Assembly: GCA_035266845.1 (NCBI GenBank)
Contig: DATFMP010000103.1
Location: 1-64,000 of the forward strand
Direction: 5' to 3'
Source of the DNA: DATFMP01 sp035266845
GTDB taxonomy: Bacteria > SAR324 > JACQKK01
DNA: 64,000 bases
Numbering within the stretch: the stretch's first letter is position 1; every line of letters starts with the position of its first letter. Made by a program: the position numbers and the translations under genes. Positions 16,142 to 24,916 of the stretch are shown here, in pieces. The notes below the pieces were generated by a model that did no database searches, was not told the DNA's origin, and saw nothing but the letters and a program-made list of their open reading frames with translations.

Positions 16142-16837
16142 CTAGTTCAGCGGAATGACGAGCGTGAGGTAGCGGTAGGCCGCGCCCAACTCGGCCTTCT
16201 GGCCGGCGATGGTCTGGCTGGCGCTGGCGTGGCTGATCTCGATGCGGAAGCCGATGCGGTCGTAGGTGTATTCGAGCCCGAAGAACCAGCGCGAGAGCGA
16301 GAGGCTCTTGAAGAGGTCGCCGCCGGGATAGGCCGTGCCGTCCGTGCGATAGCCGTAGTCCAGCGAGCCCGCGCCACCCCCGGCGAACAGGTTGAACTGG
16401 TCGTGCTGCACGGGGCGGCCATACAGCGTGAGGTTCACCGCCTGCTGCACCCCGTTCTCCGAGACCTGGCACGGTGCCGCCGCGCAGCCGGCCACGCTGC
16501 CGGCGGGGTCGGAGAAGTCCCGCAGCAGCTTCTGTCGCGTGAAGGAGAGCCCCAGGCGCCGCATGAAGATCGCCTCCACGCCCACGTCGGGATTCTGCGT
16601 AAGCATCTCGTTGGAGAACGCGCCCGTGGGGTCCGCCGGACTGCGGTCGACGCGCCCGGTCATCCACGAGGAGTAGTACAGACGCACGAACACGGGATCG
16701 TCCGCGTGGGCCGTCCCCGGCCACGCGGGCAGCGTGCCCAGCGCCAGCACGGCCAGCAGGACGAGCCTGCCCGCCCAGCCCACCGCTGCCCGTCGCCGTG
16801 CCGTCGATGCGATGCCAGTGCCCATGGCGATCGTCAT
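16142..16837 (-). CDS. Predicted outer-membrane beta-barrel protein
   Basis: A 231-aa secreted protein. The signal peptide covers residues 1 to about 41 (basic start, hydrophobic LVLLAVLALGTLPAW, cleavage after AHA). The mature part has alternating strands rich in Tyr, Phe, Gly and Asp, including AGGGAGSLDYGYRTD, WFFGLEYTYDRIGFRIEI and AAYRYLTLVIPLN at the C-terminus. Two Cys in CAAAPC may form a disulfide. The function is unknown; lipid modification or a small porin are possible. It is divergent from the MscS gene. Confidence 0.6.
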   Translation of the reverse strand: MTIAMGTGIASTARRRAAVGWAGRLVLLAVLALGTLPAWPGTAHADDPVFVRLYYSSWMTGRVDRSPADPTGAFSNEMLTQNPDVGVEAIFMRRLGLSFTRQKLLRDFSDPAGSVAGCAAAPCQVSENGVQQAVNLTLYGRPVQHDQFNLFAGGGAGSLDYGYRTDGTAYPGGDLFKSLSLSRWFFGLEYTYDRIGFRIEISHASASQTIAGQKAELGAAYRYLTLVIPLN

Positions 16838-16963
16838 GCAAGATCGTCTCCACCGCCGCGTGGGTCCCTTCTGCGCGCGGGCCGGGGCATGATAGGCTGA
16901 GAGTGGCCTGCCGCCGGGAGGCCAACGCATCCCGCACGTCCGCGGGGTCCCTCAGGAGCCGAC

Positions 16964-17935
16964 ATGCCATCGTGGCACTGGGAATGGGCGGAAGCGCTGC
17001 TGCGCCAACTCCGCGCGGAGCCGGGCGCATCCAAGCTGCTGGCGACACTGCTGCTGGTGGCCGTGATCTACGTGGCGCACCGGCTGCTGCGCTACTACAT
17101 CGGGCGCCTGGTCACGCGGCCGGAGACCCGCGTCAAGTACTTGGGCTACTCCCGCTCCGTATGGGTGCTGCTGGCCATGGCGCTGGTGGTGGCCGTGTGG
17201 CTGGAGGAGCTGAAGACGGTGACCCTGGTGCTGGCCGGGTTGCTGGCCGGTATCCTCATCACCAACAAGGAGGTGGTGCTGGGCCTGGCCGGGCGCATGA
17301 CCCTGGCCATCGCCGACCACTACAAGATCGGCGACCGAATCCGCATCAACGGCGTGTGCGGCGACGTGATTAACATCGGGCTGCTCTACACGTGGCTGCT
17401 GGAGGTGGACTACGACGACGCGGAAAACCAAGCCACGGGCCGCGTGATCCTGGTGCCGCACCTGTGGCTCACGCAGCACGCCGTCACCAATTCCACGCTG
17501 GGGCACGAGTACGTGTGGGATGAGCTGGAGCTGGGCTTCCCCGTCTCCGTGGATGGCCAGCGCGTCACCACGCTGCTCACGGAGGCGACGGGGCAGTTTC
17601 TGCGGCGCGAGGTGGAGGAGGCGGCGCGGGGCGTGCCGCGCCTGGGCGCCATCTTCGCGGCCAAGGACCCACCCGTCACGCCCATCGCCTATGCCCGCGT
17701 GGTGATGCACACCTCGGGGCACCAGTACCTGATCATCACCGTGCGCTTTGCCGTCAAGGTGCGCGCCCGCCGCGTGCTGCACAGCGCGCTCACGCTGCAC
17801 CTGCTGCAGCTATTGGGCGAGCGGGGCATCGGCGTGTACCAGAACTTCCCCTACCACGAGACCACCCCGGCCCCGCAGGAGCCCGCCGAGCCCACGCCCG
17901 GTGACGGCGCAGCGCCTGGCCCGGCACGGCCGTAG
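16964..17935 (+). CDS. MscS-family mechanosensitive channel protein
   Basis: A 323-aa membrane protein. Helices at about residues 22-48, 66-82 and 86-105 precede the conserved pore-beta region. The Gly-rich third helix LAGLLAGILITNKEVVLGLAGR is followed by IADHYKIGDRIRINGVCGDV, a standard MscS motif, and a mixed C-terminal domain. The Pro-rich tail is disordered. AGGAG precedes the ATG. The family opens under membrane tension to release solutes. Sequence between helix and beta domain (VDYDDAENQATG) is a little longer than usual. Confidence 0.85.
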   Translation: MPSWHWEWAEALLRQLRAEPGASKLLATLLLVAVIYVAHRLLRYYIGRLVTRPETRVKYLGYSRSVWVLLAMALVVAVWLEELKTVTLVLAGLLAGILITNKEVVLGLAGRMTLAIADHYKIGDRIRINGVCGDVINIGLLYTWLLEVDYDDAENQATGRVILVPHLWLTQHAVTNSTLGHEYVWDELELGFPVSVDGQRVTTLLTEATGQFLRREVEEAARGVPRLGAIFAAKDPPVTPIAYARVVMHTSGHQYLIITVRFAVKVRARRVLHSALTLHLLQLLGERGIGVYQNFPYHETTPAPQEPAEPTPGDGAAPGPARP

Positions 17936-17993
17936 CGGGGCCCCTCCCGCTCTCGCGGGCGACCACGCGAACTGCATGGGCTGTCGGGAATGC

Positions 17994-18677
17994 CTACGAG
18001 TAGAGCCCGCTCTCGGGACGCACGAATTCCACCCCCGCCTCCTCGTAGGCGGCGTTGATGGCGCGGCGCATGCCCTCGATGGGCTGGTAGCCGGGGGAGA
18101 CCAGGTAGTGGTCCTTCTCCAGCGAGAGCACGACGGAGGGAAAGCCGGTGATGCCGAAGCGCCGCGTGAGCAGCAGGTCCTGCTGCAGGGCGTGCTCCAC
18201 GTCCGGCGAGTCCAGCTTCGCTTCGTATTCCGGCAGGTCCAGGCCCTGCTGGGCGGCCACGTCCAGGTAGGTCTCGCGCTGGGTGGGGTCCAGCGCACGC
18301 GTGAAGTATGCCTTGAACATGCCCACCATGAAGGGCCACTCGCGGGCCGGATTCAACAGGCGCGCGGCCAGCACGGCCCGGCAGGCGGGCAGGGTGGTGG
18401 CCAGCGGCCGGTGGCTGCGCCACAGGTCGTGGTTGAACGTCTGGCCCGTGGCCTGCTCGATGCGCGCCCAGGCAGACTGCACCAGCTTGGCCAGATCGTC
18501 GCTCATGGGCTGGTCGCTCTCGCCCCGCAAGCCACCCATCACCGTCACGCGCCGCAGCTCCGGGTACTCCTGATCCACCTGCTCCAGCACGGGCTTGAAG
18601 CCCCAGCACCAGGAGCACATGGGGTCCCCGAAATAGCGCAGGGTGCCGATCGGTTTGTCGGGTGACGTCGGTTCCAA
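17994..18677 (-). CDS. DsbA-like thioredoxin-fold oxidoreductase (FrnE type)
   Basis: A 227-aa protein. The active-site motif is CSWCWGF near residue 21, followed by the helical insertion of the DsbA family and the cis-Pro region ITGFPSVVL near residue 174. There is no signal peptide, so it is expected in the cytosol like FrnE/DsbA-type isomerases. The start is TTG at 18677 without a strong ribosome site, so the N-terminus is uncertain by a few residues. It is divergent from the HU/IHF gene. Confidence 0.82.
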   Translation of the reverse strand: MEPTSPDKPIGTLRYFGDPMCSWCWGFKPVLEQVDQEYPELRRVTVMGGLRGESDQPMSDDLAKLVQSAWARIEQATGQTFNHDLWRSHRPLATTLPACRAVLAARLLNPAREWPFMVGMFKAYFTRALDPTQRETYLDVAAQQGLDLPEYEAKLDSPDVEHALQQDLLLTRRFGITGFPSVVLSLEKDHYLVSPGYQPIEGMRRAINAAYEEAGVEFVRPESGLYS

Positions 18678-18854
18678 ATCGTGGCCGTGGTGGAGAATGC
18701 GGGACGGGAGGAGCCCCGTCCGCTATTTATAGCCCGCCCGGGCCTGCCGGAGCAAGCCGACCCCGCCCGAAGCGGCCTGCGCCGCCGCGGCGCGGGCGGC
18801 GCCGCCTGGCCCCGCTTGCGCCTCGACTTCTCTTGCGGTACTGCTTTGATTCGT

Positions 18855-18883
18855 TTGATTTTTTGCCAGGGGCTTGATATATC
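18855..18883 (+). promoter_or_regulatory. Promoter of the HU/IHF gene, with inverted repeat
   Basis: TTGATT at 18855-18860, 17-base spacer, TATATC at 18878-18883. The -10 sits inside a symmetric sequence GGGCTTGATATATCGAAGCCC-like (18870-18890), so a regulator or supercoiling control is possible. Confidence 0.5.
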
Positions 18884-19041
18884 GAAGCCCTTGCCAACTC
18901 CGTCCGGGCGGGGTCGGATGCAGGATACCCGGGCTGGAGCGGCAGGTTGACTTCCCGCACTTCCAAACGCACGGACCGATTCAGACGGGTGCCCGCGGCT
19001 CCCGCATGCATGGCATCCCGGTCACGACAGGAGCGGCTTCG

Positions 19042-19374
19042 GTGAACAAGTCACAACTGATCGACAAGCTGGCGGTCCTCACCAACCAAACCAACAAGGT
19101 CGCCGAGGGGGCGGTCAACATCTTCTTCAACAACATCAAGCAGGCCCTGTCCGCGGGAGACAAGGTCGAGATTCGCGGCTTCGGAAGCTTCCTGCTGAAG
19201 GGCTACAACGCCTATACGGGTCGCAACCCCAAGACCGGGGAGAGGGTATTCGTGCCCAAGAAGGAACTGCCCTTCTTCCGGGCCGGCAAGGACCTGCGCG
19301 AGAAGGTCAACAACAGCGAGACCTACAGCGACATCGAGTACGGCGACGAGGAAGAAGAGGCCGACGAGGCCTAG
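19042..19374 (+). CDS. HU/IHF-family nucleoid protein with acidic tail
   Basis: A 110-aa DNA-bending protein. The body matches HU/IHF: NKSQLIDKLAVLTN at the start, VEIRGFGSFLLKGYNAYTGRNPKTGE (residues about 46-71, containing the DNA-binding arm) and LPFFRAGKDLREKVN. The last 17 residues form an unusual acidic tail (SDIEYGDEEEEADEA). The tract resembles IHF beta more than HU. I chose the GTG at 19042, which puts NKSQL at the N-terminus and has AGGAG at 9 bases. An ATG at 19006-19008 would add 12 residues. Confidence 0.88.
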   Translation: MNKSQLIDKLAVLTNQTNKVAEGAVNIFFNNIKQALSAGDKVEIRGFGSFLLKGYNAYTGRNPKTGERVFVPKKELPFFRAGKDLREKVNNSETYSDIEYGDEEEEADEA

Positions 19375-19503
19375 CCGCCTCCGGCGCCTCCCGGCAACGA
19401 GCCGCAAGACATCCGCACCTCCCCCACCCGCTTTTGGCCCGCCTGATGGGCCCAGTGCCCACCCGCCGGATGCAGGGGCGTAGCCCCCACACCCGCGCCG
19501 CGG

Positions 19504-20532
19504 CTAGAGGGCCAATTCCGCCACCGTGCGCAGCGTCTCCAGATCGGAGACCCCGATGTTGAGAATCAGCCCGGGAATCTTGCGCCAGGGCTCCAGCCGC
19601 TCGGCAATGCGCTCGCGAGGCCCACACAGCGCCACCTCGTCCACCAACGCATCGGGCACGGCGGCGATGGCCTCCTCCTTGCGCCCGGCCAGGTAGAGCG
19701 ATTGCACGGTTTCGGCCGCTTCCTCGTATCCGTAGCGGCGCACCAGGTCGTTGTAGAAGTTGCGGCCGCGGGCACCCATGCCTCCCACATAGAGCGCCAG
19801 TTGCGGCTTCACCTGGTTGCGACACGCCTGCACGTCGTCGCCCATCGCCACGTGCACGTAGGGCGCGATGGCAAAGCGGCTGTGGTCCTTGCCCCCGCCG
19901 GCCTTGGCGAAGCCCGCCTGCACGTGCTCGTCAAACACGGAGAAGCGCTCCGGAGCGAAGAACACGGGAATCCAGCCATCGGCAACCTCCGCGGCCAGTT
20001 CCACGTTCTTGGGGCCGATGGCGGCGATGTAGATGGGCAGGTCCTTGCGGCCGTGCACGATGCTCTTGAGCGGCTTGCCCAGCCCGCTGGCGTCCGGACC
20101 TTGATAGGGGATCTGATAGTAGGTGCCGTCGTGCTCCAGGGGCGCCTCGCGGGCCAGAATCTTGCGCACGATGGAGACGTATTCGCGCATGCGGGCCACG
20201 GGCTTGCCGTAGGCCACGCCGTGCCAGCCCTCCACCACCTGCGGCCCGGAGACGCCCAGGCCCAGCACGAATCGCCCGCCGGAAAGATGGTCCAGCGTCA
20301 TGGCGGTCATGGCCGTATTGGCCGGGGTGCGCGCATGGATCTGCATGATCCCCGTGGCCAGGTGGATGCGCTGGGTCTGTGCCGCCAGCCAAGCCAGTGG
20401 TGTGACGGCGTCGGAGCCGTAAGCCTCGGCGGACCAGGCCATGTGGTAGCCCAGCCGCTCCGCCTCCTGGATGAACGGCACGTTGATGGACACGCGGGCA
20501 CCGGAGTACCCGATCAGGACGCCCAGTTTCAT
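19504..20532 (-). CDS. LLM-class (F420-dependent type) oxidoreductase
   Basis: A 342-aa luciferase-like TIM-barrel protein that would use reduced F420 or FMN to act on an unknown substrate. Diagnostic tracts are AERLGYHMAWSAEAYGSDAV near residue 25, LATGIMQIHARTPANTAMTA near residue 58 and LGLGVSGPQVVEGWHG near residue 90. The later IYIAAIGPKNVELAAEVADGW is a typical family motif. It has its own start at 20532, with GGAAG upstream, and is divergent from a TPR gene. The cofactor cannot be settled from sequence. Confidence 0.87.
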   Translation of the reverse strand: MKLGVLIGYSGARVSINVPFIQEAERLGYHMAWSAEAYGSDAVTPLAWLAAQTQRIHLATGIMQIHARTPANTAMTAMTLDHLSGGRFVLGLGVSGPQVVEGWHGVAYGKPVARMREYVSIVRKILAREAPLEHDGTYYQIPYQGPDASGLGKPLKSIVHGRKDLPIYIAAIGPKNVELAAEVADGWIPVFFAPERFSVFDEHVQAGFAKAGGGKDHSRFAIAPYVHVAMGDDVQACRNQVKPQLALYVGGMGARGRNFYNDLVRRYGYEEAAETVQSLYLAGRKEEAIAAVPDALVDEVALCGPRERIAERLEPWRKIPGLILNIGVSDLETLRTVAELAL

Positions 20533-20757
20533 GGCGGCTTCCGCTTGGGTGATTCGTGACGGGCAGCGGGATATCCGGCACCGGCGGGCCGCCCGCGGAA
20601 GCGGGTGCCCAACGGCCGCACATCCCCAAAGCCCATGCGATTCGGTATACTGGCCGGCAGCGGCGCCCGAATGCGCCGCACCGGCGATGCGCCGCCCTGC
20701 CCAGGGGCCGGGCGGCGACCCTCCCCGGCATCCTGCCACCTCGGCGAGCGATCCGCC

Positions 20758-21552
20758 ATGCTCAGTCCCGAAACCCGCGAATCGGCCCGCACCTGGTACG
20801 AGACCGGCGTGCGCCGTGTCGAGGCCGAGTCCGTCAGCATCGGCCTGAACTACCTGGACCGCGCCATCGCCGTCTTCGCCGAGGCGGGGGAGCTGCCCGA
20901 GGCCACCCACGCCCGCCATTACAAGCTGTTCGGCATGAAGCTGGACGACCGCTTCGACGAAGTGGAGGGGCTCTTTGCGAATGTGATGCAAGGTTATACG
21001 GAACTCGGGGATACCTACGGCCAGGCGTTGCTGCTCGCGCACCTGGCCGAGACCCAGGCCGCCCAGGGCCGGTGGGAGCGCGCGTACAGCCTGTTCAACC
21101 TGGCTTCCGTCGTGGCGGAGAACGATGCACACCGGGACGTCGTGACCCACGTGTTGTGGCAGCAGGGCCAGCTTTGCCGCCAGCGGGACAACCTGACCCA
21201 GGCCATCGTGCTCTTCCAGCGCGCCGAGACGCTGCTGGCCAAGGAGGACCCACCCGACCGGCTGGTGCAGTTCCGCTTTCTGCGGGCCCAGGCCCTGAGC
21301 CAGCTTGGCGAGACGGCCGAGGCCATCGCCCTGCTGGAGGACGTGCAGACCTACCTGGTGCGCTCGGAACGAAGCCAAGCCGCGATGGAGCCCTTGACGC
21401 TCCTGCGCCAGCTCTACGAGGACGAGGGCATGCTGGAGGAGCGGGCGCGCATCAGCAAACTGATGAACTTCTCCGGACAGCGCATGATCCAGCAAGACAT
21501 GCTGCCCCGGCCCGTGGCGCACCTGGGCCCGCCCATCGACCGCGGCCTGTAG
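20758..21552 (+). CDS. TPR-repeat protein
   Basis: A 264-aa cytosolic protein made of helical hairpins. Repeats are visible as SVSIGLNYLDRAIAVFAEAG, GRWERAYSLFNLASVVAEN, NLTQAIVLFQRAETLLAKE and GETAEAIALLEDVQTYLV, consistent with four or five TPR units for protein-protein contact. The start at 20758 is the first ATG giving a normal N-terminus. A TATACT box at 20646 may be its -10. The downstream neighbour, 209 bases away on the same strand, is also unassigned, so the pair may act together. Confidence 0.65.
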   Translation: MLSPETRESARTWYETGVRRVEAESVSIGLNYLDRAIAVFAEAGELPEATHARHYKLFGMKLDDRFDEVEGLFANVMQGYTELGDTYGQALLLAHLAETQAAQGRWERAYSLFNLASVVAENDAHRDVVTHVLWQQGQLCRQRDNLTQAIVLFQRAETLLAKEDPPDRLVQFRFLRAQALSQLGETAEAIALLEDVQTYLVRSERSQAAMEPLTLLRQLYEDEGMLEERARISKLMNFSGQRMIQQDMLPRPVAHLGPPIDRGL

Positions 21553-21606
21553 GCGCATCGGCCGCCATGGGGATCGACGGAACGCTTCGTTCCCCGCCCT
21601 GGGCGG

Positions 21607-21615
21607 TGATATACT
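21607..21615 (+). promoter_or_regulatory. Extended -10 promoter
   Basis: TGATATACT is a TGN-TATACT extended -10 element, about 147 bases upstream of the gene at 21762. No good -35 is visible. Confidence 0.4.
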
Positions 21616-21761
21616 GGTGGCAGCAGGCCCGCCCTCAAGCTTTCGTGCGGGCGAGCCGATAGGGAAGACAGGAGGTCTGTGCGCAGCACGCCGCCGGGAT
21701 GAGGCAGGGGTTCATTCCGGGCAGGAGCGATGCGCGGCTCACGCCCTGTTCTGGAGTGCCG

Positions 21762-22670
21762 ATGAACCGCCTGCAACCCGTCAGCTTCACGGTCGTCGTG
21801 CTGGGCGCCTTTTTGGTGGCCCTCTTGGCCGGCGCGATCTACTTCATGGCCGGCATCAGCGAATCCACGTATCTCGTCACGGACGGGGTGCACCTGGCGA
21901 CGCACTACCTGGATAAGCCCCGGTACGATATGCAACTCCAGGGACTGATCTTCTCGCTGTCGTTCCTGATCGCGGGCGCGCTGCTGCTGCTGATGGTGAT
22001 GCTGCCCGACCAGGAACGCCGCCGCGGCACCTACGAAGAGGCGCCACCGCAGCCGCGCCGCCGGCCGGAGCAGGCCCCTGCCGCACAACCCGCGCCTGCA
22101 CCCGCGGCGGAGGGCGCACCGCAGCCTCAGCCTGCGGCTCAGGCCGCGCCACCGCCCTCGCAGCAGCCCTCTGGCTCGCCCCTGAGCATCGAAGAGGCCG
22201 AGGCCGCCGCGGCGCCCTCCGGCCCGCCGCCGGCACCGCAGGCCCAGGCACAACCCCAGCGCACGGGCGTCTCGGTGGAGGAGGAGGTACTGCGCTCCGC
22301 GGCCAGCGAGGACGACCTGCCCATGGTGGACTTCGGAGACAGCCGCTTCGACGACACGGGCGAGGAGGACGTGGTCTACGGTGCCGGCCGCATCACGGAG
22401 GACGCCGTGTGGGACTTCGTCCAGCAGTATCCCGACAGCGCCGTGAAATTCCTCTACCGCAAGACGCTGGACAACAAGCCGCTCTCGCCCACGGAAGAGG
22501 ACATCTACCGCAACTGGGAAATGCGCGGCATGAGCCGCGCCAAGGTGCGCGAAGTGGTGCTGGAGATCATGCGTTGGCAGTCTCTTCCCGACAACTTCCC
22601 GCACGAGATCTGGCGTGAGCTGCGTGACCAGATCTACGAGCTGCGCACCGAGCAGCGCAGGGCGCGTTAG
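21762..22670 (+). CDS. Two-helix membrane protein with Pro/Ala-rich linker
   Basis: A 302-aa protein of unknown function. Hydrophobic helices lie at about residues 8-29 and 60-82. They enclose a short loop and are followed by a disordered Pro/Ala/Gln-rich linker (residues about 90-175). A folded acidic C-terminal domain at about residues 190-302 includes WDFVQQYPDSAVKFLYRKTL and YRNWEMRGMSRAKVREVVLE. The layout suggests a membrane-tethered cytosolic adaptor. GGAG precedes the ATG. The TAG stop is shared with the terminal repeat of the third hairpin element. Confidence 0.6.
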   Translation: MNRLQPVSFTVVVLGAFLVALLAGAIYFMAGISESTYLVTDGVHLATHYLDKPRYDMQLQGLIFSLSFLIAGALLLLMVMLPDQERRRGTYEEAPPQPRRRPEQAPAAQPAPAPAAEGAPQPQPAAQAAPPPSQQPSGSPLSIEEAEAAAAPSGPPPAPQAQAQPQRTGVSVEEEVLRSAASEDDLPMVDFGDSRFDDTGEEDVVYGAGRITEDAVWDFVQQYPDSAVKFLYRKTLDNKPLSPTEEDIYRNWEMRGMSRAKVREVVLEIMRWQSLPDNFPHEIWRELRDQIYELRTEQRRAR

Positions 22671-22882
22671 TTTCTGTTTGGGAATGGGTCTTCAAGCGGC
22701 GAGGCCGCTTGAAAAACACAGGAATTCCAATGCGGGGGCCGAAGGCCCCCGCACCCCCAATACGGAACCTGGCCCAGGCCGGCGCGGCCTTGCCCGCGAA
22801 CAGGGTCCAGAGAGCATCGCTCCCTGGTGGGGGTATGGGGGCAACGCCCCCATAGCCGAAACATTTTTCAAAACAGAGCCTA
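22668..22882. mobile_element. MITE-like hairpin element, copy 3
   Basis: A 215-bp relative of the element at 101-314 in the same orientation. The ends are TAGTTTCTGTTTGGGAA and, reverse complemented, TAGGCTCTGTTTTGAAAA. The four hairpins are in the same order with the same 3-nt loop spacing: TTCAAGCGGC-GAG-GCCGCTTGAA, TGCGGGGGCC-GAA-GGCCCCCGCA, CCAGAGAGC-ATC-GCTCCCTGG and TATGGGGGC-AAC-GCCCCCATA. Several stem differences from copy 1 are paired changes. Removing it with one TA would leave TTAA, so the upstream gene would still end in a stop (TAA). Confidence 0.75.
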
Positions 22883-22941
22883 AGGGCGAATCGTCCTCTC
22901 CCTCACACGCAGGCCCGACAGCGCGACGGCGCCGCGCGGGC

Positions 22942-22971
22942 TTGGTAAATTCAGCGCGAATCCGCTATGCA
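22942..22971 (+). promoter_or_regulatory. Candidate promoter of nadK
   Basis: TTGGTA at 22942-22947 and TATGCA at 22966-22971 with an 18-base spacer. It overlaps an in-frame ATG at 22967, which argues for the downstream start at 23057. Confidence 0.4.
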
Positions 22972-23056
22972 TGGCAGGGGGCCCGGCACTGCCGCTGGCA
23001 GCGACCAGGGCGCGGCGGGTGCGACCGGTACGCTCCAAGAGGCAGGCGACAACGGC

Positions 23057-23848
23057 ATGGCGGATTTCAAGGCGGTCGGCGTGCTCCTGCGCGACCCCCA
23101 TCAAAACTTCCCCCTGGAGTTCCTCAAGACCGCGTTCGACGGTCACGGTGGCACGATCTACCTGCTCAACGAGCAGATCCCCGCCGAGCCGCTGGACCTC
23201 ATCATTGCCATGGGTGGCGATGGCACGGTGCTCAAGGCACTGGACCTGGACCTGGACTGTCCCGTGCTGGCCATCAACTTCGGCACCGTGGGCTTCCTCA
23301 CCGCCGGCGACCGTGCGGATCTGGAGGGCCTGATCCGGCGGCTGCTGCGCGGCGACTATCTCGTCAGCGAGCGCATCCTGCTGCAGTGCGAGTTCCCGGG
23401 CGGCGTGGCCAACGTGGTCAACGAGGTGGTGCTGCGCTCCAACTGGCGCATGATCAACGTGGAAGTCTCCGTGGACGGCGCCAAGATCCGCACCATCCGC
23501 GCGGACGGCGTCATCGTGGGCACGCCCACGGGCAGCACGGGCTATCTGCTCTCCACGGGAGGGCCCATCGTGATGCCCGGCGCCGAGTGCTTTGTGCTGG
23601 ACGGCATCAACGAGTACAACTTCACGTCGCGCCCCCTCGTGCTGCCGGCCATCGCCCACATCCTGTTGTTCCTGCCGGAGTTGCTGCCGGGACAGGAGGT
23701 GTGGATCTACATCGACGGCGAGGAACGAGCCCCCCTGAACGCCGGGCAGCAGGTGCATCTCTCCATCGCCCCACGGCGGGCCCGCCTGATCTTCTTCGAC
23801 CCCCACTACTTCTTCCACAACCTCTCCTCGCGCCTGTCCTGGAACTGA
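23057..23848 (+). CDS. nadK: NAD kinase
   Basis: A 263-aa enzyme that phosphorylates NAD to NADP. The signature IIAMGGDGTVLKAL is near residue 52, followed by INFGTVGFLTAG near residue 75 and VIVGTPTGSTGYLLSTGGP near residue 155. EYNFTSRPLVLP then matches the core that follows. The family usually has TPTGSTAYSLSAGGP, so Gly and Leu replace conserved small residues. The N-terminus before GGDG is shorter than in E. coli. An ATG at 22967 would add 30 low-complexity residues and overlaps the likely promoter. It is convergent with the enoyl-CoA hydratase gene. Confidence 0.9.
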   Translation: MADFKAVGVLLRDPHQNFPLEFLKTAFDGHGGTIYLLNEQIPAEPLDLIIAMGGDGTVLKALDLDLDCPVLAINFGTVGFLTAGDRADLEGLIRRLLRGDYLVSERILLQCEFPGGVANVVNEVVLRSNWRMINVEVSVDGAKIRTIRADGVIVGTPTGSTGYLLSTGGPIVMPGAECFVLDGINEYNFTSRPLVLPAIAHILLFLPELLPGQEVWIYIDGEERAPLNAGQQVHLSIAPRRARLIFFDPHYFFHNLSSRLSWN

Positions 23849-23882
23849 CGTCCCGGCAGGCCGAGGTTGTGCGCAAAGCCTC

Positions 23883-24671
23883 CTACCGCCCCTGGTAGTC
23901 GGGCTGGCGCTTTTCCACGAAGGCGCGCGTGCCTTCCCGGAAGTCGCGCGTCTTGGACGCGGCGATGATGCCACGGGCCTCCAGCTCGAGCTGTGTTTCC
24001 AGCTCGTGGTTGAGGCTGTGGTAGAAGAGCTCCTTGGCCCGGCCATAGGCGAAGGTGGGGCCGGCGGCCAGGGTGCGGGCCTGCTCCAGCGCGGCAGCCT
24101 CGAAGCCCTCGGCCGGCAGCACCTGCGTCACGAGACCCCAGTCCAGCGCCTCAGCGGCAGTGAGTACGCGGTTGGTGAGGTACAGCTCCATGGCCCGGCG
24201 CATCCCCAGATGGCGCACCAGGAAGTAGGTCATGGAGCCATCGGGCGAGGCCCCGATGCGCGAATAGGCCACCGTGAACAGCGCCTCCGCCTGCGCCAGC
24301 ACCATGTCGCAAGCCATGGCGATGGAGAAGCCGGCGCCGGCCGCCACCCCGTTTACCGCCGCCACCACCGGCTTGGGCATGCGCACCAGGTGCGTAATGA
24401 AGGCGTGGAAGGGGATCACCATGCGATCGATGTATGGGCCCACGGCATCCCCCTGGATCACGAACGACTTGACGTCCCCGCCGGCATGGAAGGCCGTGCC
24501 GTTGCCCGTTATCAGCAGAGCGCGCACCGCAGGATCGTCCTGCACGTCGATGACCGCCTCCTGCAGCTCCGGCGCCATCACGTGGTTGATCGCGTTGTAG
24601 CTCTCCGGGCGGTTGAAGCGCAGCACTGCCACCGCCCCTTCCTTGCTCAGCTCGATCGTCTCGTAGGCCAC
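23883..24671 (-). CDS. Enoyl-CoA hydratase/isomerase family protein
   Basis: A 262-aa crotonase-fold protein acting on an acyl-CoA. The oxyanion-hole motifs are NGTAFHAGGDVKSF near residue 61 and NGVAAGAGFSIAMACDMVLA near residue 105. In the active-site segment AYSRIGASPDGSMTYFL an Asp stands where hydratases have Glu, which is more like isomerases of the PaaG type. The GTG start at 24671 has GAGGAG 8 bases upstream. An in-frame extension to 24797 is Arg/Pro-rich and unlikely. The exact substrate is unknown. Confidence 0.88.
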   Translation of the reverse strand: MAYETIELSKEGAVAVLRFNRPESYNAINHVMAPELQEAVIDVQDDPAVRALLITGNGTAFHAGGDVKSFVIQGDAVGPYIDRMVIPFHAFITHLVRMPKPVVAAVNGVAAGAGFSIAMACDMVLAQAEALFTVAYSRIGASPDGSMTYFLVRHLGMRRAMELYLTNRVLTAAEALDWGLVTQVLPAEGFEAAALEQARTLAAGPTFAYGRAKELFYHSLNHELETQLELEARGIIAASKTRDFREGTRAFVEKRQPDYQGR

Positions 24672-24916
24672 CGCCGCTCTCCTCGTTGTGGTTGATCGCC
24701 CGCCCCACCGCGGACCGCAGGACCGGGCACGCCACGGGCGCGCAGGGGCTGCCGGTGCGCTCGGGTGGCGTGCGCATTGGTCCGTTGCGTGCGCCATTAA
24801 AGCCCTTCACCGCCGCGGATTCAACTGCCGTCCTGTCCGGCGCCGGAGAGCGGCGAGGGGAAAGGACGACCGTCACGCATGCGGCGTAGTATCGCCGCGG
24901 ACACAGCTGAGGGGGA

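Noticed and set aside
22967..23056. Longer NAD kinase starting at 22967
   Set aside because: The extra 30 residues are low complexity, and the ATG lies inside the best -10 element, so the start at 23057 is preferred.
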